From: Mucilaginibacter ginkgonis
Lineage (GTDB): Bacteria; Bacteroidota; Bacteroidia; Sphingobacteriales; Sphingobacteriaceae
Reading direction: 5' to 3'
NCBI RefSeq assembly: GCF_009754905.2
Contig: NZ_CP066775.1
Location: 2,170,001-2,234,000, forward strand
DNA: 64,000 nt
Shown: positions 1 to 12,245 of the stretch, in pieces
How the letters are laid out: every line of letters begins with the position of its first letter
Position numbering within the stretch: the stretch's first letter is position 1
The notes under the pieces: generated by a model
What the model saw: only the letters and a program-made list of their open reading frames with translations
What the model was told of the DNA's origin: nothing
Database searches by the model: none
Position numbers and translations under genes: made by a program

Positions 1-2
1 AG

Positions 3-485
3 TTCATTAACTGCGACTTTCAAGGCGCTTACCTGTCTAACCTGGTATTTATAGATTGTGAATTTCAGGATTGCAACATAGCGCTGTGCGACTTCAAGAA
101 CACTGGTTTGCAAAATGTAGTGTTCACACACTGCAAACTAAGCGGTGTGGATTTCAGCAAAACAAGGGATTTTTTGTTCAAAGTACGGTTTGCGGATTGC
201 CTGCTTGATAATGCGATCTTTTACCGAAAGAAAAACAAAAACGGGAAGTTTATAAATTGCTCTTGTACAGAAACAGACTTTACAGATGCTGATCTAACGG
301 GAACATTGTTTGACAATTGCAATCTGCATCGCGCGTTTTTCGGTAATACAATCCTTAAAGATGCCGACTTCACTACTTCCTATAATTTCACCATCGACCC
401 GGATGCTAACATGCTAAAGAAAACCAAATTTTCAGTCCATGGATTGCCTGGGCTGTTGACTAAGTATGATATTGTAGTTAAATGA
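3..485 (+). CDS. Pentapeptide-repeat protein, 5' end outside the window
   Basis: The reading frame is open from base 3 to the TGA at 483-485, so the gene starts upstream of the window. The visible 160 residues are built from five-residue repeats with a central Phe or Leu, such as INCDF, FIDCEF, ANLxx-like and FTDADLTGTLF, typical of the right-handed quadrilateral beta-helix of pentapeptide-repeat proteins. It is unusually Cys-rich (NCDF, DCEF, DCNI, LCDF, DNCNL), and the helix ends in a short non-repeat tail. Members of the family include DNA-gyrase-protecting Qnr/MfpA proteins, but most have no known role and nothing here points to gyrase. An internal TTG at 108 is not a credible start because the repeat runs straight through it. 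Confidence 0.85.
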   Translation, partial: FINCDFQGAYLSNLVFIDCEFQDCNIALCDFKNTGLQNVVFTHCKLSGVDFSKTRDFLFKVRFADCLLDNAIFYRKKNKNGKFINCSCTETDFTDADLTGTLFDNCNLHRAFFGNTILKDADFTTSYNFTIDPDANMLKKTKFSVHGLPGLLTKYDIVVK

Positions 486-559
486 TTTCACTGATTCATG
501 ATCGATTACACCGATTTATGAAAAAAATCGGCGCAATCTCTTACAAAAATCGGTGTAGT
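485..559. repeat. Iteron-like repeat, two direct and two inverted 12-base words
   Basis: The word ATTnCACYGATT occurs at 485-496 and 505-516 and in reverse complement at 526-537 and 548-559, with degenerate bases. Spacings are 20 bases between direct copies and 22 between inverted copies, and the two halves can pair into a hairpin. It starts one base into the stop codon of the pentapeptide gene and ends just before the aldo/keto reductase stop, so it could also end both convergent transcripts. The same word recurs at 56777-56809 and 58033-58109. Confidence 0.7.
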
Positions 560-565
560 CATAGT

Positions 566-1585
566 TTATCGTTTCTCTACCCTGTCATAAAATCCGCCAA
601 ATGAATTGGTTCGTACGGCTTCTTCCTTAAGGAAATCGCCCGGGAAACCCAGTTTAATGGCACTTACTTCATCAAGGCGTTTTAGCTGATCATCAGAAAG
701 TTTAACGTCTACCGTTTTCAGGTTATCGTGCAGCTGTTCAACCTTTGTCGCGCCAACAATTGGAATGCATGAAAAGCCTTGCTGCATAGTCCACTTTAAC
801 GCCACATGCGCAGGTGTGACACCAAGTTCGTCGGCTATTTCGATAACAACTTTAGTGATCTTTTCGCTATTCTCGTCACGCCGCACACTTTCTGCTTTTA
901 TGCGGCCCTGTTCGCCGCGCAGATATTTCCCGGTCAACGCGCCACCGGCCAAAGGCGCCCATGGTGTAACCGTCATCCCAAAATGTTTGGCCATGGGTAT
1001 TAGTTCGCGCTCGGGTGTGCGTTGTATCAAACTGTATTCTACCTGCAAAGCAATAAACTGGCTCCAGCCCATTAATTCGGCTAATGTATTGCCTTTGGCA
1101 ACTACCCATGCCGGGGTATCGCTTATCGCGGCATAATTTACCTTCCCCTGGCGGATTAGGTCATCTAGTCCGCGCAACACCTCATCAATCGGGGTAACGT
1201 CATCCCAAATGTGCAAGTACAACACGTCAATAAAATCTGTCTTTAATCTTTTCAGGCTCTCCTCTACGCTGCGCATCATATTTTTTCGGTTGTTACCGGA
1301 CGCGTTCGGGTTGGTAGTGTTATCTTTGAGTGTATACTTTGTCGCTAATACAAAATAATCTCGGTCCTGATTGCTCAAGTATTCACCTATGATCTTTTCA
1401 CTGGTGCCTAGTTTATAGATATTTGCCGTATCCAGAAAGTTTCCGCCCGCGTTGGCAAAATCATCCATGATCTTAAAGCTGATGTCTTTATCAGCACCCC
1501 AGCCGCCTTCTGTGCCAAACCCCATGGTGCCTAAGCATAACTCCGAGACCTTTAGGCCGCTGCGGCCAAGCAATTTGTATTTCAT
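566..1585 (-). CDS. Aldo/keto reductase
   Basis: A 339-residue NADPH-dependent aldo/keto reductase with a TIM-barrel fold, expected to reduce aldehydes or ketones in the cytoplasm; the substrate cannot be read from sequence. The N-terminus GRSGLKVSELCLGTMGFG is the standard strand 1. The catalytic tetrad can be assigned as Asp52 and Tyr57 (LDTANIY), Lys83 (ATKY) and His125 (LYLH). The C-terminal IVGATKVEQLHDNL segment is the cofactor-binding part. Length is normal for the AKR7/AKR12-like group. The ATG at 1585 gives a full N-terminus. It is monocistronic and divergent from the small gene at 1675. Confidence 0.93.
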   Translation of the reverse strand: MKYKLLGRSGLKVSELCLGTMGFGTEGGWGADKDISFKIMDDFANAGGNFLDTANIYKLGTSEKIIGEYLSNQDRDYFVLATKYTLKDNTTNPNASGNNRKNMMRSVEESLKRLKTDFIDVLYLHIWDDVTPIDEVLRGLDDLIRQGKVNYAAISDTPAWVVAKGNTLAELMGWSQFIALQVEYSLIQRTPERELIPMAKHFGMTVTPWAPLAGGALTGKYLRGEQGRIKAESVRRDENSEKITKVVIEIADELGVTPAHVALKWTMQQGFSCIPIVGATKVEQLHDNLKTVDVKLSDDQLKRLDEVSAIKLGFPGDFLKEEAVRTNSFGGFYDRVEKR

Positions 1586-1674
1586 AACTTGTCAACAATG
1601 AATATCAGACGGTGGTTTTTACCAATGCTAATCTTCACAAACAAATTCACTTTGGCAGATGTAATATCAGCACC

Positions 1675-2004
1675 ATGAAGATCATTAAAACTACAAGGGC
1701 AGTTACAGCTGAAGAACTAAAGAAGTTTTTAGATGAAAACCTTAATGCGCTTTTCGAAAAACAAAGGCAATTGGTCCTCAAGTTCGACATCCGTCAGGAT
1801 GGCTACGCTGTCGAAATCAGCAATGATGAAAACTACGATAGTTTCTTGTTCCGGATAGAGATAAAAGGATTAGAAATGCACGTTATTAAGTCAGAACATT
1901 ATACAGACGACGTTAATGTACTTACACTCGAAGACATCATGAACAACTTGTTCCTGGAATTTCCGGGAAGGGGAAGGATCAAAGAAATTGAGGAAGGCTC
2001 TTAA
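1675..2004 (+). CDS. Small hypothetical protein, 109 aa
   Basis: I do not recognise this family. The ATG at 1675 (MKIIKTTRAVTAEELKKFL) is preferred to a frame-compatible upstream start at 1612, because the extra 21 residues look like translated intergenic DNA. The protein is soluble, charged and mixed alpha/beta: a helix rich in Lys/Glu at about 12-35, then beta-like stretches (LVLKFDIRQDGYAVEISNDE and FLFRIEIKGLEMHVI), ending in an acidic tail. No signal peptide or membrane segment is visible. Its TAA at 2002-2004 overlaps the stop of the convergent desaturase gene, leaving no room for a separate terminator. Confidence 0.6.
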   Translation: MKIIKTTRAVTAEELKKFLDENLNALFEKQRQLVLKFDIRQDGYAVEISNDENYDSFLFRIEIKGLEMHVIKSEHYTDDVNVLTLEDIMNNLFLEFPGRGRIKEIEEGS

Positions 2005-2981
2005 CCTGCTATCCAGCTGAACTTGTATTCCAGCCCCGGATTTTTCATACGCTCGGCTATCTTGATCAAGCGGTCCGGAAGCCTTACCACATAGTCACGC
2101 GCTTTTTCACCTGCTTCATTAAGGTCTGTCATACTTTCAATACGCCACTCTTCTATCAAACCTTTCAATATGTCAACGTAATCCAAGGCGGTATAAACCC
2201 CTAAGCGTTGCGCAGCATCTGTAAAATGGCCAAATGTCTGACCGATCTTTAACCCAACCTCGCGTAAAAAGTGTGCAGGCATCACAATTTTCTGGCGCAT
2301 CATATCTTCAAAGGCTACCATGGCTTCGCTGGCGTCCACTTCAAATATTTTACTCATAAAGTGCTTATAAGCCTTCGCGTGACGTGCTTCGTCAGATGCG
2401 ATAACACCGCACATTTTGGCAAGCAAAGTATCGCCATCTTTCTTTGCAAGTGCAGCAACACGCCTGTGAGATACATTTGTAGCTAACTCCTGGAATGAGG
2501 TATAAATAAAGTTGCGGTATGGATCTGTACCGGTGCCAATGTCGAAACCATCAGCTAATAAATATTGGGTAGAGAACTCCATAGCCCGCATATCTACCCT
2601 GCCCGACAGATATAAATATTTATTCAGCAGGTCGCCATGGCGGTTTTCTTCGGCGGTCCACCAACGTGTCCATTTCATCCAGCCGTTATCTTCGCTTTTG
2701 TCAACACCTTCAACCATGGTCAACCATGATTCATAGGTTGGCAGCGCTTCTTCTGTTATGGTATCGCCTATCAGCACCGCAACAAGGTCATACGATAACC
2801 CCTTAGCGCTTTCCTGCAATTCTCTTATTTCAGTAAAAAAAGAATCACGGGTAGAATCGGGCAGCAGATCAGACGGCTGCCAGCTTTCTTCCACCGGCTT
2901 CAAAAAGTCGAACATTTTTTCGAGCATGTATTTTTCTACATGCATCATAACTTCTCTTCGTTGCTCGGCGTAAAACTTCAT
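2001..2981 (-). CDS. Acyl-ACP desaturase (di-iron fatty-acid desaturase)
   Basis: A 326-residue soluble di-iron desaturase of the plant stearoyl-ACP Delta9 type, predicted to introduce a double bond into acyl-ACP with O2 and reduced ferredoxin. Both iron-binding motifs are intact: EENRH at 111-115 and DEARH at 197-201. An additional ligand pair Glu165/His172 (FQELATNVSH) is also present. The frame continues to a TTG at 3002, but a TACCTTTG promoter box lies at 3000-3007, so transcription should begin downstream of it and the ATG at 2981 (MKFYAEQRREV) is the likely start. Monocistronic; its stop overlaps that of the convergent small gene by two bases. Confidence 0.92.
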   Translation of the reverse strand: MKFYAEQRREVMMHVEKYMLEKMFDFLKPVEESWQPSDLLPDSTRDSFFTEIRELQESAKGLSYDLVAVLIGDTITEEALPTYESWLTMVEGVDKSEDNGWMKWTRWWTAEENRHGDLLNKYLYLSGRVDMRAMEFSTQYLLADGFDIGTGTDPYRNFIYTSFQELATNVSHRRVAALAKKDGDTLLAKMCGVIASDEARHAKAYKHFMSKIFEVDASEAMVAFEDMMRQKIVMPAHFLREVGLKIGQTFGHFTDAAQRLGVYTALDYVDILKGLIEEWRIESMTDLNEAGEKARDYVVRLPDRLIKIAERMKNPGLEYKFSWIAG

Positions 2982-2999
2982 ATGGTTTATAACAGGTTG

Positions 3000-3007
3000 C
3001 AAAGGTA
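3000..3007 (-). promoter_or_regulatory. -7 promoter box of the desaturase gene
   Basis: On the minus strand the sequence reads TACCTTTG, an exact match to the Bacteroidota -7 consensus TAnnTTTG. It lies 18 bases upstream of the ATG at 2981. No clear TTTG -33 element is visible at the expected distance, so this rests on one box. Its position argues against the longer TTG start. Confidence 0.5.
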
Positions 3008-3255
3008 GTAGTTTTAAACTGCTTTTAATTACCTTAAAGTAAGGATGGGTCGAAGCGGATTAATCACAACTATCACCACCTATTAAACTTAGACAACAAC
3101 TGTATCACTTTAAAGAAAATGACATACACAAATTGGCCCTAGTGCTACTCTTAAACTATAATAATTTAATTTTTTGATTTATATTGACAGCAACCTGTAA
3201 GCCCCGGCGTTGTAAACGACGCACATATTTAAGAGACTTTTTAATGTGTGGTATT

Positions 3256-3263
3256 TATATTTG
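3256..3263 (+). promoter_or_regulatory. -7 promoter box of the BcsB-like gene
   Basis: TATATTTG matches TAnnTTTG exactly and lies 26 bases before the ATG at 3290. A -33 element is not obvious. If real, it excludes the longer in-frame start at 3248, which would be upstream of the transcript. Confidence 0.45.
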
Positions 3264-3289
3264 CTACACGCTTCATAAAATTTAAATTG

Positions 3290-5332
3290 ATGAGAAGAGT
3301 TTTAAGATTACTGTTGTTAATTGTACTTATCAGTAACCTTTGTTATGCCCAGCAAACCGTTCAAACCTTTAAATCATTAGGGCATAATGATTATGACATC
3401 ACCGGCATGAGCGGTGCCGTAACTTACAACTTAAGGATGCCCCCACAGGCCGAGATCAATGGCGCCCGCTTAACCATTAATTTCAAGCCGTCGCAGGCAT
3501 TATTAAAAGACAGGTCGTACATAAACCTGTTGATTAACGGTAAGCAAAACTACAGTGGCTCTTTAACCGCAGACAGTTTGCAGGCTATAACCGCAACACT
3601 AAGCAAAGCCGATCTGAGTGCCGATCATAAAACGCTAAAAGTAGAGATACGCACATTATTATCACTTTCAGGCGATAAGTGTAAGGACATTGATAACCCC
3701 GCCCTTTGGATAAAGATCAAGAATACGTCATCGCTTGCTTACAATTTCAGCGGTTCCAATTTTACTAATGGCGTTAATATCGCAAATTCATATGATTCAA
3801 AGCATGTAATAGTCTTTCCTGCCAAGCCGTCGATACATGACCTTAAGGCTTCGGCATGGATGTATGCCAGGTTAAAAGATGCAGGCGTAAGGGACATTAA
3901 AGTATACCAGGCAGACCAGTTGCCAGATTCTGTTACAGATTATGTTATGGTGGGCACGTTGGGTCAGTTACCTGCAGATAAACGCGCGCTCATAAAGACT
4001 AACATTGGCACAACCCAGGGGATGCTTTACCTGGCAAAGTCTATGGTGAACATTACCGATGCTACAGGCACTCACCAGGTTCCTCAGCAGATATTGTTTA
4101 TTACCGGCGGCGATGATGTAGGTTACGAAAAGGTAATAACCACCCTTAGCAACAGCAGCATGCTGAATTCAGCGTATGGCCAGTTCCTGATCGTTAATAC
4201 GGCTTCTAACAGTTTCTTTAAACGTACCGATGAGGACCGGGCCAAACTTACCCTACGCCAGGTGGGTGGCCTGCCTAATTATCAATCGGGCGTTGGTACG
4301 GCTAAAAGTATATTCAGTTTTAAAAACGCAGATTTTAGCGCTACACCGCGCGACATACGCATCCATCTTGCAGGAAACTACAGTCCGATAAAACCTGATG
4401 AAAGAGGTTTTTGTAATATTTACTTAAACGGCGTTTTAAAACAAACGGAAAAACTTGACGGTACCGGGAAATTAAATATCGCTTTTACGGTCGACAGGTT
4501 TCAACACTTAAAATATAATGACCTGGTTGCCGAATTTAAATTCTATCCGGCCGGCAACAATTGTGATAAAAATTTCTCGAGCTTTTTCTCTGAGATCGAC
4601 GTAGACAAGTCATATCTCGAAGCTAAAAATTCCATGTATGGTAATGAGGTTAATTTTTACCAATACCCCGAAGTATTTAATTCGGGAACGACGTGTATTG
4701 TCGTAAGCCGCGACTATGCAAACTATGCTGTGCCCGCAATGGGCGAGATTTTGAGTGCGCTTAATGGTAACAACGCTTATAATTTTCCATTTTTTGTATA
4801 CGCCGATCAGTTCTTAAGCGACGAAAGTAACCTGGATAAGTATAATATTATCGGCTTGGTTTCACGCAAAGACCAGCTAATGGGCGAGTTCCCGGACGCA
4901 CCGGTGAGGTTCGACAATAAGTACCGGCTTTATAACAACAAAAATAATCAGGTCGTTTATATCGTTTCTGATACCGTTTCAACCGGGTTAGGCCAGATAT
5001 TCAAAGCCCGTAATGACAATGCTTGCTTGTTTCTCTCTGTTGCAGGCAAGAATGTCGAGGCGTCCCTGCTGTCAATTGCAAAAGCCATTACAGACCAGTC
5101 AGGTATTGCCAGCAATAACGTATGCATCGCCGATATGTATGGAAACAAACACCAGTTTAATATTAATAGTGTCTCAGAACAGTCGGCGTTTATGAATACA
5201 AAAAATGCAATACTGGTATTCTGGGAAGATTATACTGCTTATATATTAGGAGCTCTTCTTGTACTTATCCTCGGCGGATTTTTCTTTATCCGGTCCCGTG
5301 TTAAAAAGAACACCAAATTCGCAGACGACTAA
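3290..5332 (+). CDS. BcsB-like cellulose synthase regulatory subunit, orphan
   Basis: A 680-residue exported protein anchored at its C-terminus. The start at 3290 gives a classic signal peptide (MRRVLRLLLLIVLISNLCYAQ). The body matches the BcsB family: a jelly-roll carbohydrate-binding segment (INGARLTINFKPSQALL), the Cys-containing CKDIDNPALWIKIKNTSSL signature, then alternating flavodoxin-like regions. A membrane helix near the end (YILGALLVLILGGFFFIR) is followed by a basic tail. In known systems BcsB sits with BcsA and guides glucan across the periplasm. No BcsA-type glycosyltransferase, BcsC or BcsZ gene is within 60 kb downstream or 3 kb upstream, so either the partner is elsewhere or the protein serves another polymer synthase. 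Composition resembles its neighbours. Confidence 0.8.
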   Translation: MRRVLRLLLLIVLISNLCYAQQTVQTFKSLGHNDYDITGMSGAVTYNLRMPPQAEINGARLTINFKPSQALLKDRSYINLLINGKQNYSGSLTADSLQAITATLSKADLSADHKTLKVEIRTLLSLSGDKCKDIDNPALWIKIKNTSSLAYNFSGSNFTNGVNIANSYDSKHVIVFPAKPSIHDLKASAWMYARLKDAGVRDIKVYQADQLPDSVTDYVMVGTLGQLPADKRALIKTNIGTTQGMLYLAKSMVNITDATGTHQVPQQILFITGGDDVGYEKVITTLSNSSMLNSAYGQFLIVNTASNSFFKRTDEDRAKLTLRQVGGLPNYQSGVGTAKSIFSFKNADFSATPRDIRIHLAGNYSPIKPDERGFCNIYLNGVLKQTEKLDGTGKLNIAFTVDRFQHLKYNDLVAEFKFYPAGNNCDKNFSSFFSEIDVDKSYLEAKNSMYGNEVNFYQYPEVFNSGTTCIVVSRDYANYAVPAMGEILSALNGNNAYNFPFFVYADQFLSDESNLDKYNIIGLVSRKDQLMGEFPDAPVRFDNKYRLYNNKNNQVVYIVSDTVSTGLGQIFKARNDNACLFLSVAGKNVEASLLSIAKAITDQSGIASNNVCIADMYGNKHQFNINSVSEQSAFMNTKNAILVFWEDYTAYILGALLVLILGGFFFIRSRVKKNTKFADD

Positions 5333-5352
5333 AGTCACAAAATTTATGAGAG

Positions 5353-5374
5353 AAGGGGCGTCAGCCCTTTTTTT
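5353..5374 (+). terminator. Terminator after the BcsB-like gene
   Basis: A short stem AAGGG/CCCTT (5353-5357 with 5365-5369) with a seven-base loop is followed by a run of T. It lies about 20 bases after the stop codon. The stem is short, so efficiency is uncertain. Confidence 0.55.
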
Positions 5375-5876
5375 GGTACGCTTAGTGTCAACATGTAATT
5401 AAGGGCGTCGCTCATTTCTTGTATAACGAACCATATGCACTCCCGAGTTGAAAATAAGAATTCATGACTAATTAACCGGGTATCCAGCTTTACGACGGAA
5501 TTGTGTTCAATTGGTAGGGTGTTGCCGCTTCACGGCCCGCGCTTTACGCTCATACTCCATAGCCTTCGGCCATGTCGGTAACCGCTGCAATCGCTAACGC
5601 GGCTTATCCACGAGTGATGGAATATTGCAGATCATCAAAGGAATGATTGGAGAGGTGTTAGTTTCTGAAAAAGATTTGATAGGAAGTCGGGGTATAGACA
5701 AAATCAAAACTTGTTCATTCGATTCTCGAGAGGATTAATCCGATTTCGGTGCTTCATGGCTTCCTCTCTTTCGGCGACCTATCCCGAACTTGATTAGGGA
5801 GTGTTGGCGGGAGAGGTCTAAGGCCCGGTTGTTGGTCGGAGATCTTCTGATTGCTGTGATAAGTGAAGCTAAGGCA
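5375..5876. other. Non-coding gap between BcsB-like gene and rRNA operon
   Basis: About 500 bases without a plausible gene. The part 5517-5601 is a copy of the GCGTTAGCGAT repeat family (listed separately). The rest, 5602-5876, carries no long open frame on either strand, no match I recognise to 4.5S, RNase P or tmRNA consensus, and only weak dyads (for example TCCC...GGGA near 5788-5806). It is downstream of the 5S terminator and may be decayed sequence. Confidence 0.5.
5517..5601 (-). repeat. GCGTTAGCGAT family repeat, copy 1
   Basis: Read on the minus strand it begins CGCGTTAGCGATTGCAGCGG, continues through AAAGCGCGGGCCG and ends AGCGGCAACACCC. It aligns with copies at 19467-19558 (+), 39222-39307 (-) and 41045-41153 (+). 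The copies share the ends and a middle AGCGGA-AGCGCG block and vary in the parts between. Confidence 0.75.
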
Positions 5877-5912
5877 AACAAAAAAGCCTCACCGAATGAA
5901 CGATGAGGCTTT
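5877..5912 (-). terminator. rRNA operon terminator
   Basis: On the minus strand a perfect nine-base stem AAAGCCTCA/TGAGGCTTT (5904-5912 with 5883-5891) with a 12-base loop is followed by six T. It lies about 28 bases beyond the 5S 3' end, the expected position for an intrinsic terminator of the whole operon. Confidence 0.9.
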
Positions 5913-5939
5913 AAGTAGCTCCAATAAAGGAGATAAGAT

Positions 5940-6049
<110 letters not shown>

Positions 6050-6062
6050 ATATTTTATAGTT

Positions 6063-6197
6063 GGTGAGTGGTTAAGTGGTGAGTAGTTAAGTAGTTTACA
6101 ACCACTCTCTATTCTCTGCTCACTATTCACTATCACAAACAATGACAATAATTGAAAGAAGTACTTGAAGTACTGAGTAAACAACAGTCTTGTTGTT
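6063..6197 (-). repeat. 23S-5S spacer with word-built quasi-palindrome and two hairpins
   Basis: 6063-6136 has one arm built from GTGAGTGG/GTGAGTAG/TTAAGT words and an opposing arm of CCACTC/CTCACTATTCAC words. Beyond it are two tight dyads, AGTACTTGAAGTACT at 6160-6174 and AACAACA/TGTTGTT at 6180-6197. Such dyads may form processing stems in the precursor RNA. Confidence 0.6.
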
Positions 6198-6246
6198 TTT
6201 GATTGGGTGGTGCGGGCGGAAACCCGCACCACTTATCTGTTGTCGA

Positions 6247-9127
<2,881 letters not shown>

Positions 9128-9188
9128 TCTACCTATAACGCTTTTGCTCGCTATGGTATGTCTTTATTATTTGTTCGGTCGTTTTTCA

Positions 9189-9254
9189 GAGTCAAGAATC
9201 AAGATACAAGAATCAAGACCGAAGTCTTGCTACTTGATACTCAGTACTTGATAC
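9189..9254 (-). repeat. tRNA-Ala/23S spacer quasi-palindrome of CAAGAATC words
   Basis: 9189-9220 is made of repeated CAAGAATCAAGA-like words (AGTCAAGAATCAAGATACAA) and 9223-9254 of the complementary TACTTGATAC words. The arms can fold back on each other imperfectly. The same word set forms the 3' end of the methyltransferase gene at 13607-13642. Confidence 0.6.
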
Positions 9255-9331
9255 CTACTAAACAACTTCCCTACTGTTGTTTCTCAGTTTTTTCTTCAAT
9301 TACTTCTTCCAATATGTCAAAGAACGTTCGC

Positions 9332-9409
9332 CGATGTGCATATCTGATGATGTGCAGATGTGTAAATGAATTATCATTCGCACATTTCACATTCCCTCAT
9401 TCGCACATT
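9332..9409 (-). repeat. Spacer quasi-palindrome of GATGTGC words
   Basis: 9332-9369 repeats GATGTGC/GATGATGTGCAGATGTG and 9371-9409 repeats the complementary TTCGCACATTTCACATT. It lies immediately downstream of tRNA-Ala in the precursor and is a second, independent word-built hairpin in this spacer. Confidence 0.6.
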
Positions 9410-9416
9410 GGGCTAG

Positions 9417-9490
9417 TGGAGAATAACGGATTCGAACCGTTGACCCCCTGCGTGCAAGGCAGGTGCTCTAGCCAGCTGAGCTAATCCCCC
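9417..9490 (-). tRNA. tRNA-Ala (anticodon TGC)
   Basis: A 74-base cloverleaf read from the minus strand: acceptor GGGGGAT/ATTCTCC, D arm AGCTCAGCTGGCTAGAGC, anticodon loop CTTGCAC with TGC, and T arm with GGTTCGAATCC. The acceptor contains the G3:U70 pair that identifies alanine tRNAs. The discriminator is A; CCA is not encoded. Confidence 0.97.
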
Positions 9491-9495
9491 GTGTT

Positions 9496-9592
9496 AGATT
9501 AATGAGTGAATGTTATAATGAGTGAATGTGTGAATGGTTACTTACGTAGTGCCCATTCTATCATTCTATCATTACCCCATTCTGTCATTCGC
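9496..9592 (-). repeat. Spacer between the two tRNAs: quasi-palindrome of GAGTGAATG words
   Basis: 9496-9538 contains ATGAGTGAATG twice and GTGTGAATGG, and 9552-9592 contains CATTCTATCATT three times with TGTCATTCGC. The arms are complementary in words rather than base for base. Nearly the same words make up 20404-20476. Confidence 0.6.
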
Positions 9593-9594
9593 TG

Positions 9595-9669
9595 TAGTCT
9601 CGAGCAGATTTGAACTGCTGACCCCTACATTATCAGTGTAGTGCTCTAACCAAACTGAGCTACGAGACT
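9595..9669 (-). tRNA. tRNA-Ile (anticodon GAT)
   Basis: A 75-base cloverleaf on the minus strand: acceptor AGTCTCG/CGAGACT, D arm TAGCTCAGTTTGGTTAGAGC, anticodon loop CTGATAA with GAT, T arm with AGTTCAAATCT. Discriminator A, CCA not encoded. The order 16S, tRNA-Ile, tRNA-Ala, 23S is the common bacterial arrangement. Confidence 0.97.
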
Positions 9670-9686
9670 GTTTCTTTTGCTTCGCA

Positions 9687-9976
9687 GTCCATAGTCCATA
9701 GCTTATAGCCCATAGCCCGATGTTGTTTCCGACTACCGACTATTGACCGTTGACTTTACGACTACTTTCTGCCAATCATTGTCTTGTGCTTTGTTTAATT
9801 ATGCAGTATATCCTATGATCTATCGTCCATCGGCTATGGTCTGCACAAGCACCCTCTGATGGCTTCATCTTCCGGGTTTCCTTTTTGTTTGGTTTATTGG
9901 TTCATTGGTCATTAGTTCATGGGTACCGCCGTTTGGCGTTTACCTTTCCACTTTTAACCTTTGGCCATTTACCAAA
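9687..9976 (-). repeat. 16S/tRNA-Ile spacer with two word-built quasi-palindromes
   Basis: First pair: 9687-9720 repeats CCATAG (TCCATAGTCCATAG, GCCCATAGCCC) and 9811-9842 answers with CTATGATCTATCGTCCATCG. Between them 9729-9763 repeats GACTACC/GACTATTGACC/GTTGAC. Second pair: 9889-9922 repeats TTGGTTTATTGGTTCATTGG and 9943-9976 holds CCACTTTTAACC/GGCCATTTACC. No gene is present in the roughly 400-base spacer. Confidence 0.55.
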
Positions 9977-10069
9977 CTTTAATATCTTTTTAAGTATAAC
10001 ATGCGGCGCAGCTCTTTACCTTCTTTATAACCTTGTCTTAAGGCGTAATTCTGTTTGGGATACTGCTCC

Positions 10070-11591
<1,522 letters not shown>

Positions 11592-11990
11592 GTAAAATGT
11601 TTTGTTTGTATCCAGACCCTATTCACTCAAAATAGAAATCTGTATTTGTTGGTGAGTGGTTCATTGTGAGTTGTTAAGTAGTTCCTGGTCCTAAAACCAT
11701 TCTCCACTCACCGCTCTCCATTCACTCATCATATTATCTTTATACAGTATCCCCAGAATCTTTATTGGTGATCATCGCTGATCTCTTTACCTTTTCCTCA
11801 AGGTCTCTTCCGGTGGTGAGCTTATCCGTAGATAAACCCTCCCGCTACGCTACATGTTATCTTAAAAAAAGAACTTTATCGCCACTTGCTTCTCAGGGTG
11901 GCTCGTATATTTATTCATCATTGCGATGATTAAACTTTCAATTTGTGTCATCCAAAATCGCTTTGGATATTTTATCCCGTTTCGGGAGTG
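11592..11990 (-). other. rRNA operon leader
   Basis: About 390 bases of transcribed leader between the predicted start site (near 11984) and 16S. It contains a word-built quasi-palindrome, 11650-11682 (GGTGAGTGGTTCATTGTGAG) with 11697-11730 (CCACTCACCGCTCTCCATTC), close to the 16S 5' end where a processing stem is expected. No gene is seen. Confidence 0.6.
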
Positions 11991-12021
11991 CAAAGGTAAG
12001 AAGGTTTTCTATCAATCCAAA
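11991..12021 (-). promoter_or_regulatory. rRNA operon promoter
   Basis: On the minus strand the -33 element TTTG (12018-12021) and the -7 element TACCTTTG (11991-11998) are separated by 19 bases, an ideal Bacteroidota sigma-ABfr promoter. The region upstream is AT-rich. Nothing else gene-like lies in 12022-12231. Confidence 0.85.
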
Positions 12022-12231
12022 TTATTTTGAATTTTATTTTTCTTCTTTCAACCTTTCTAAAAACGTCCCTCAATCGCTAAGGGGCTGCAAATATACACAG
12101 AGAACGTACATCTGCAAACCATTTCATAAAAGATTTTTTGGACGGGTTATAAGCCATTGATTATCAAATCAAAATATGCTGAAATATTTTTCTGGTTAAC
12201 GCAAACAATTTAGGGATGCACATCGATTAGC

Positions 12232-12239
12232 TATATTTG
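12232..12239 (+). promoter_or_regulatory. -7 box directly before the methyltransferase start
   Basis: TATATTTG lies six bases before the ATG at 12246. With the start of transcription expected 4-7 bases after this box, the mRNA would have almost no leader. No -33 TTG is seen, so this is tentative. Confidence 0.4.
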
Positions 12240-12245
12240 ATGCAG

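Noticed and set aside
5505..5560. tRNA-like sequence CAATTGGTAGG
   Set aside because: It resembles a D-loop only; no cloverleaf can be formed and it is the start of a repeat copy.
5640..5870. Possible 4.5S, RNase P or tmRNA gene downstream of 5S
   Set aside because: The GGTCAGG, GGAAGCAGC and other consensus blocks are not present on either strand.
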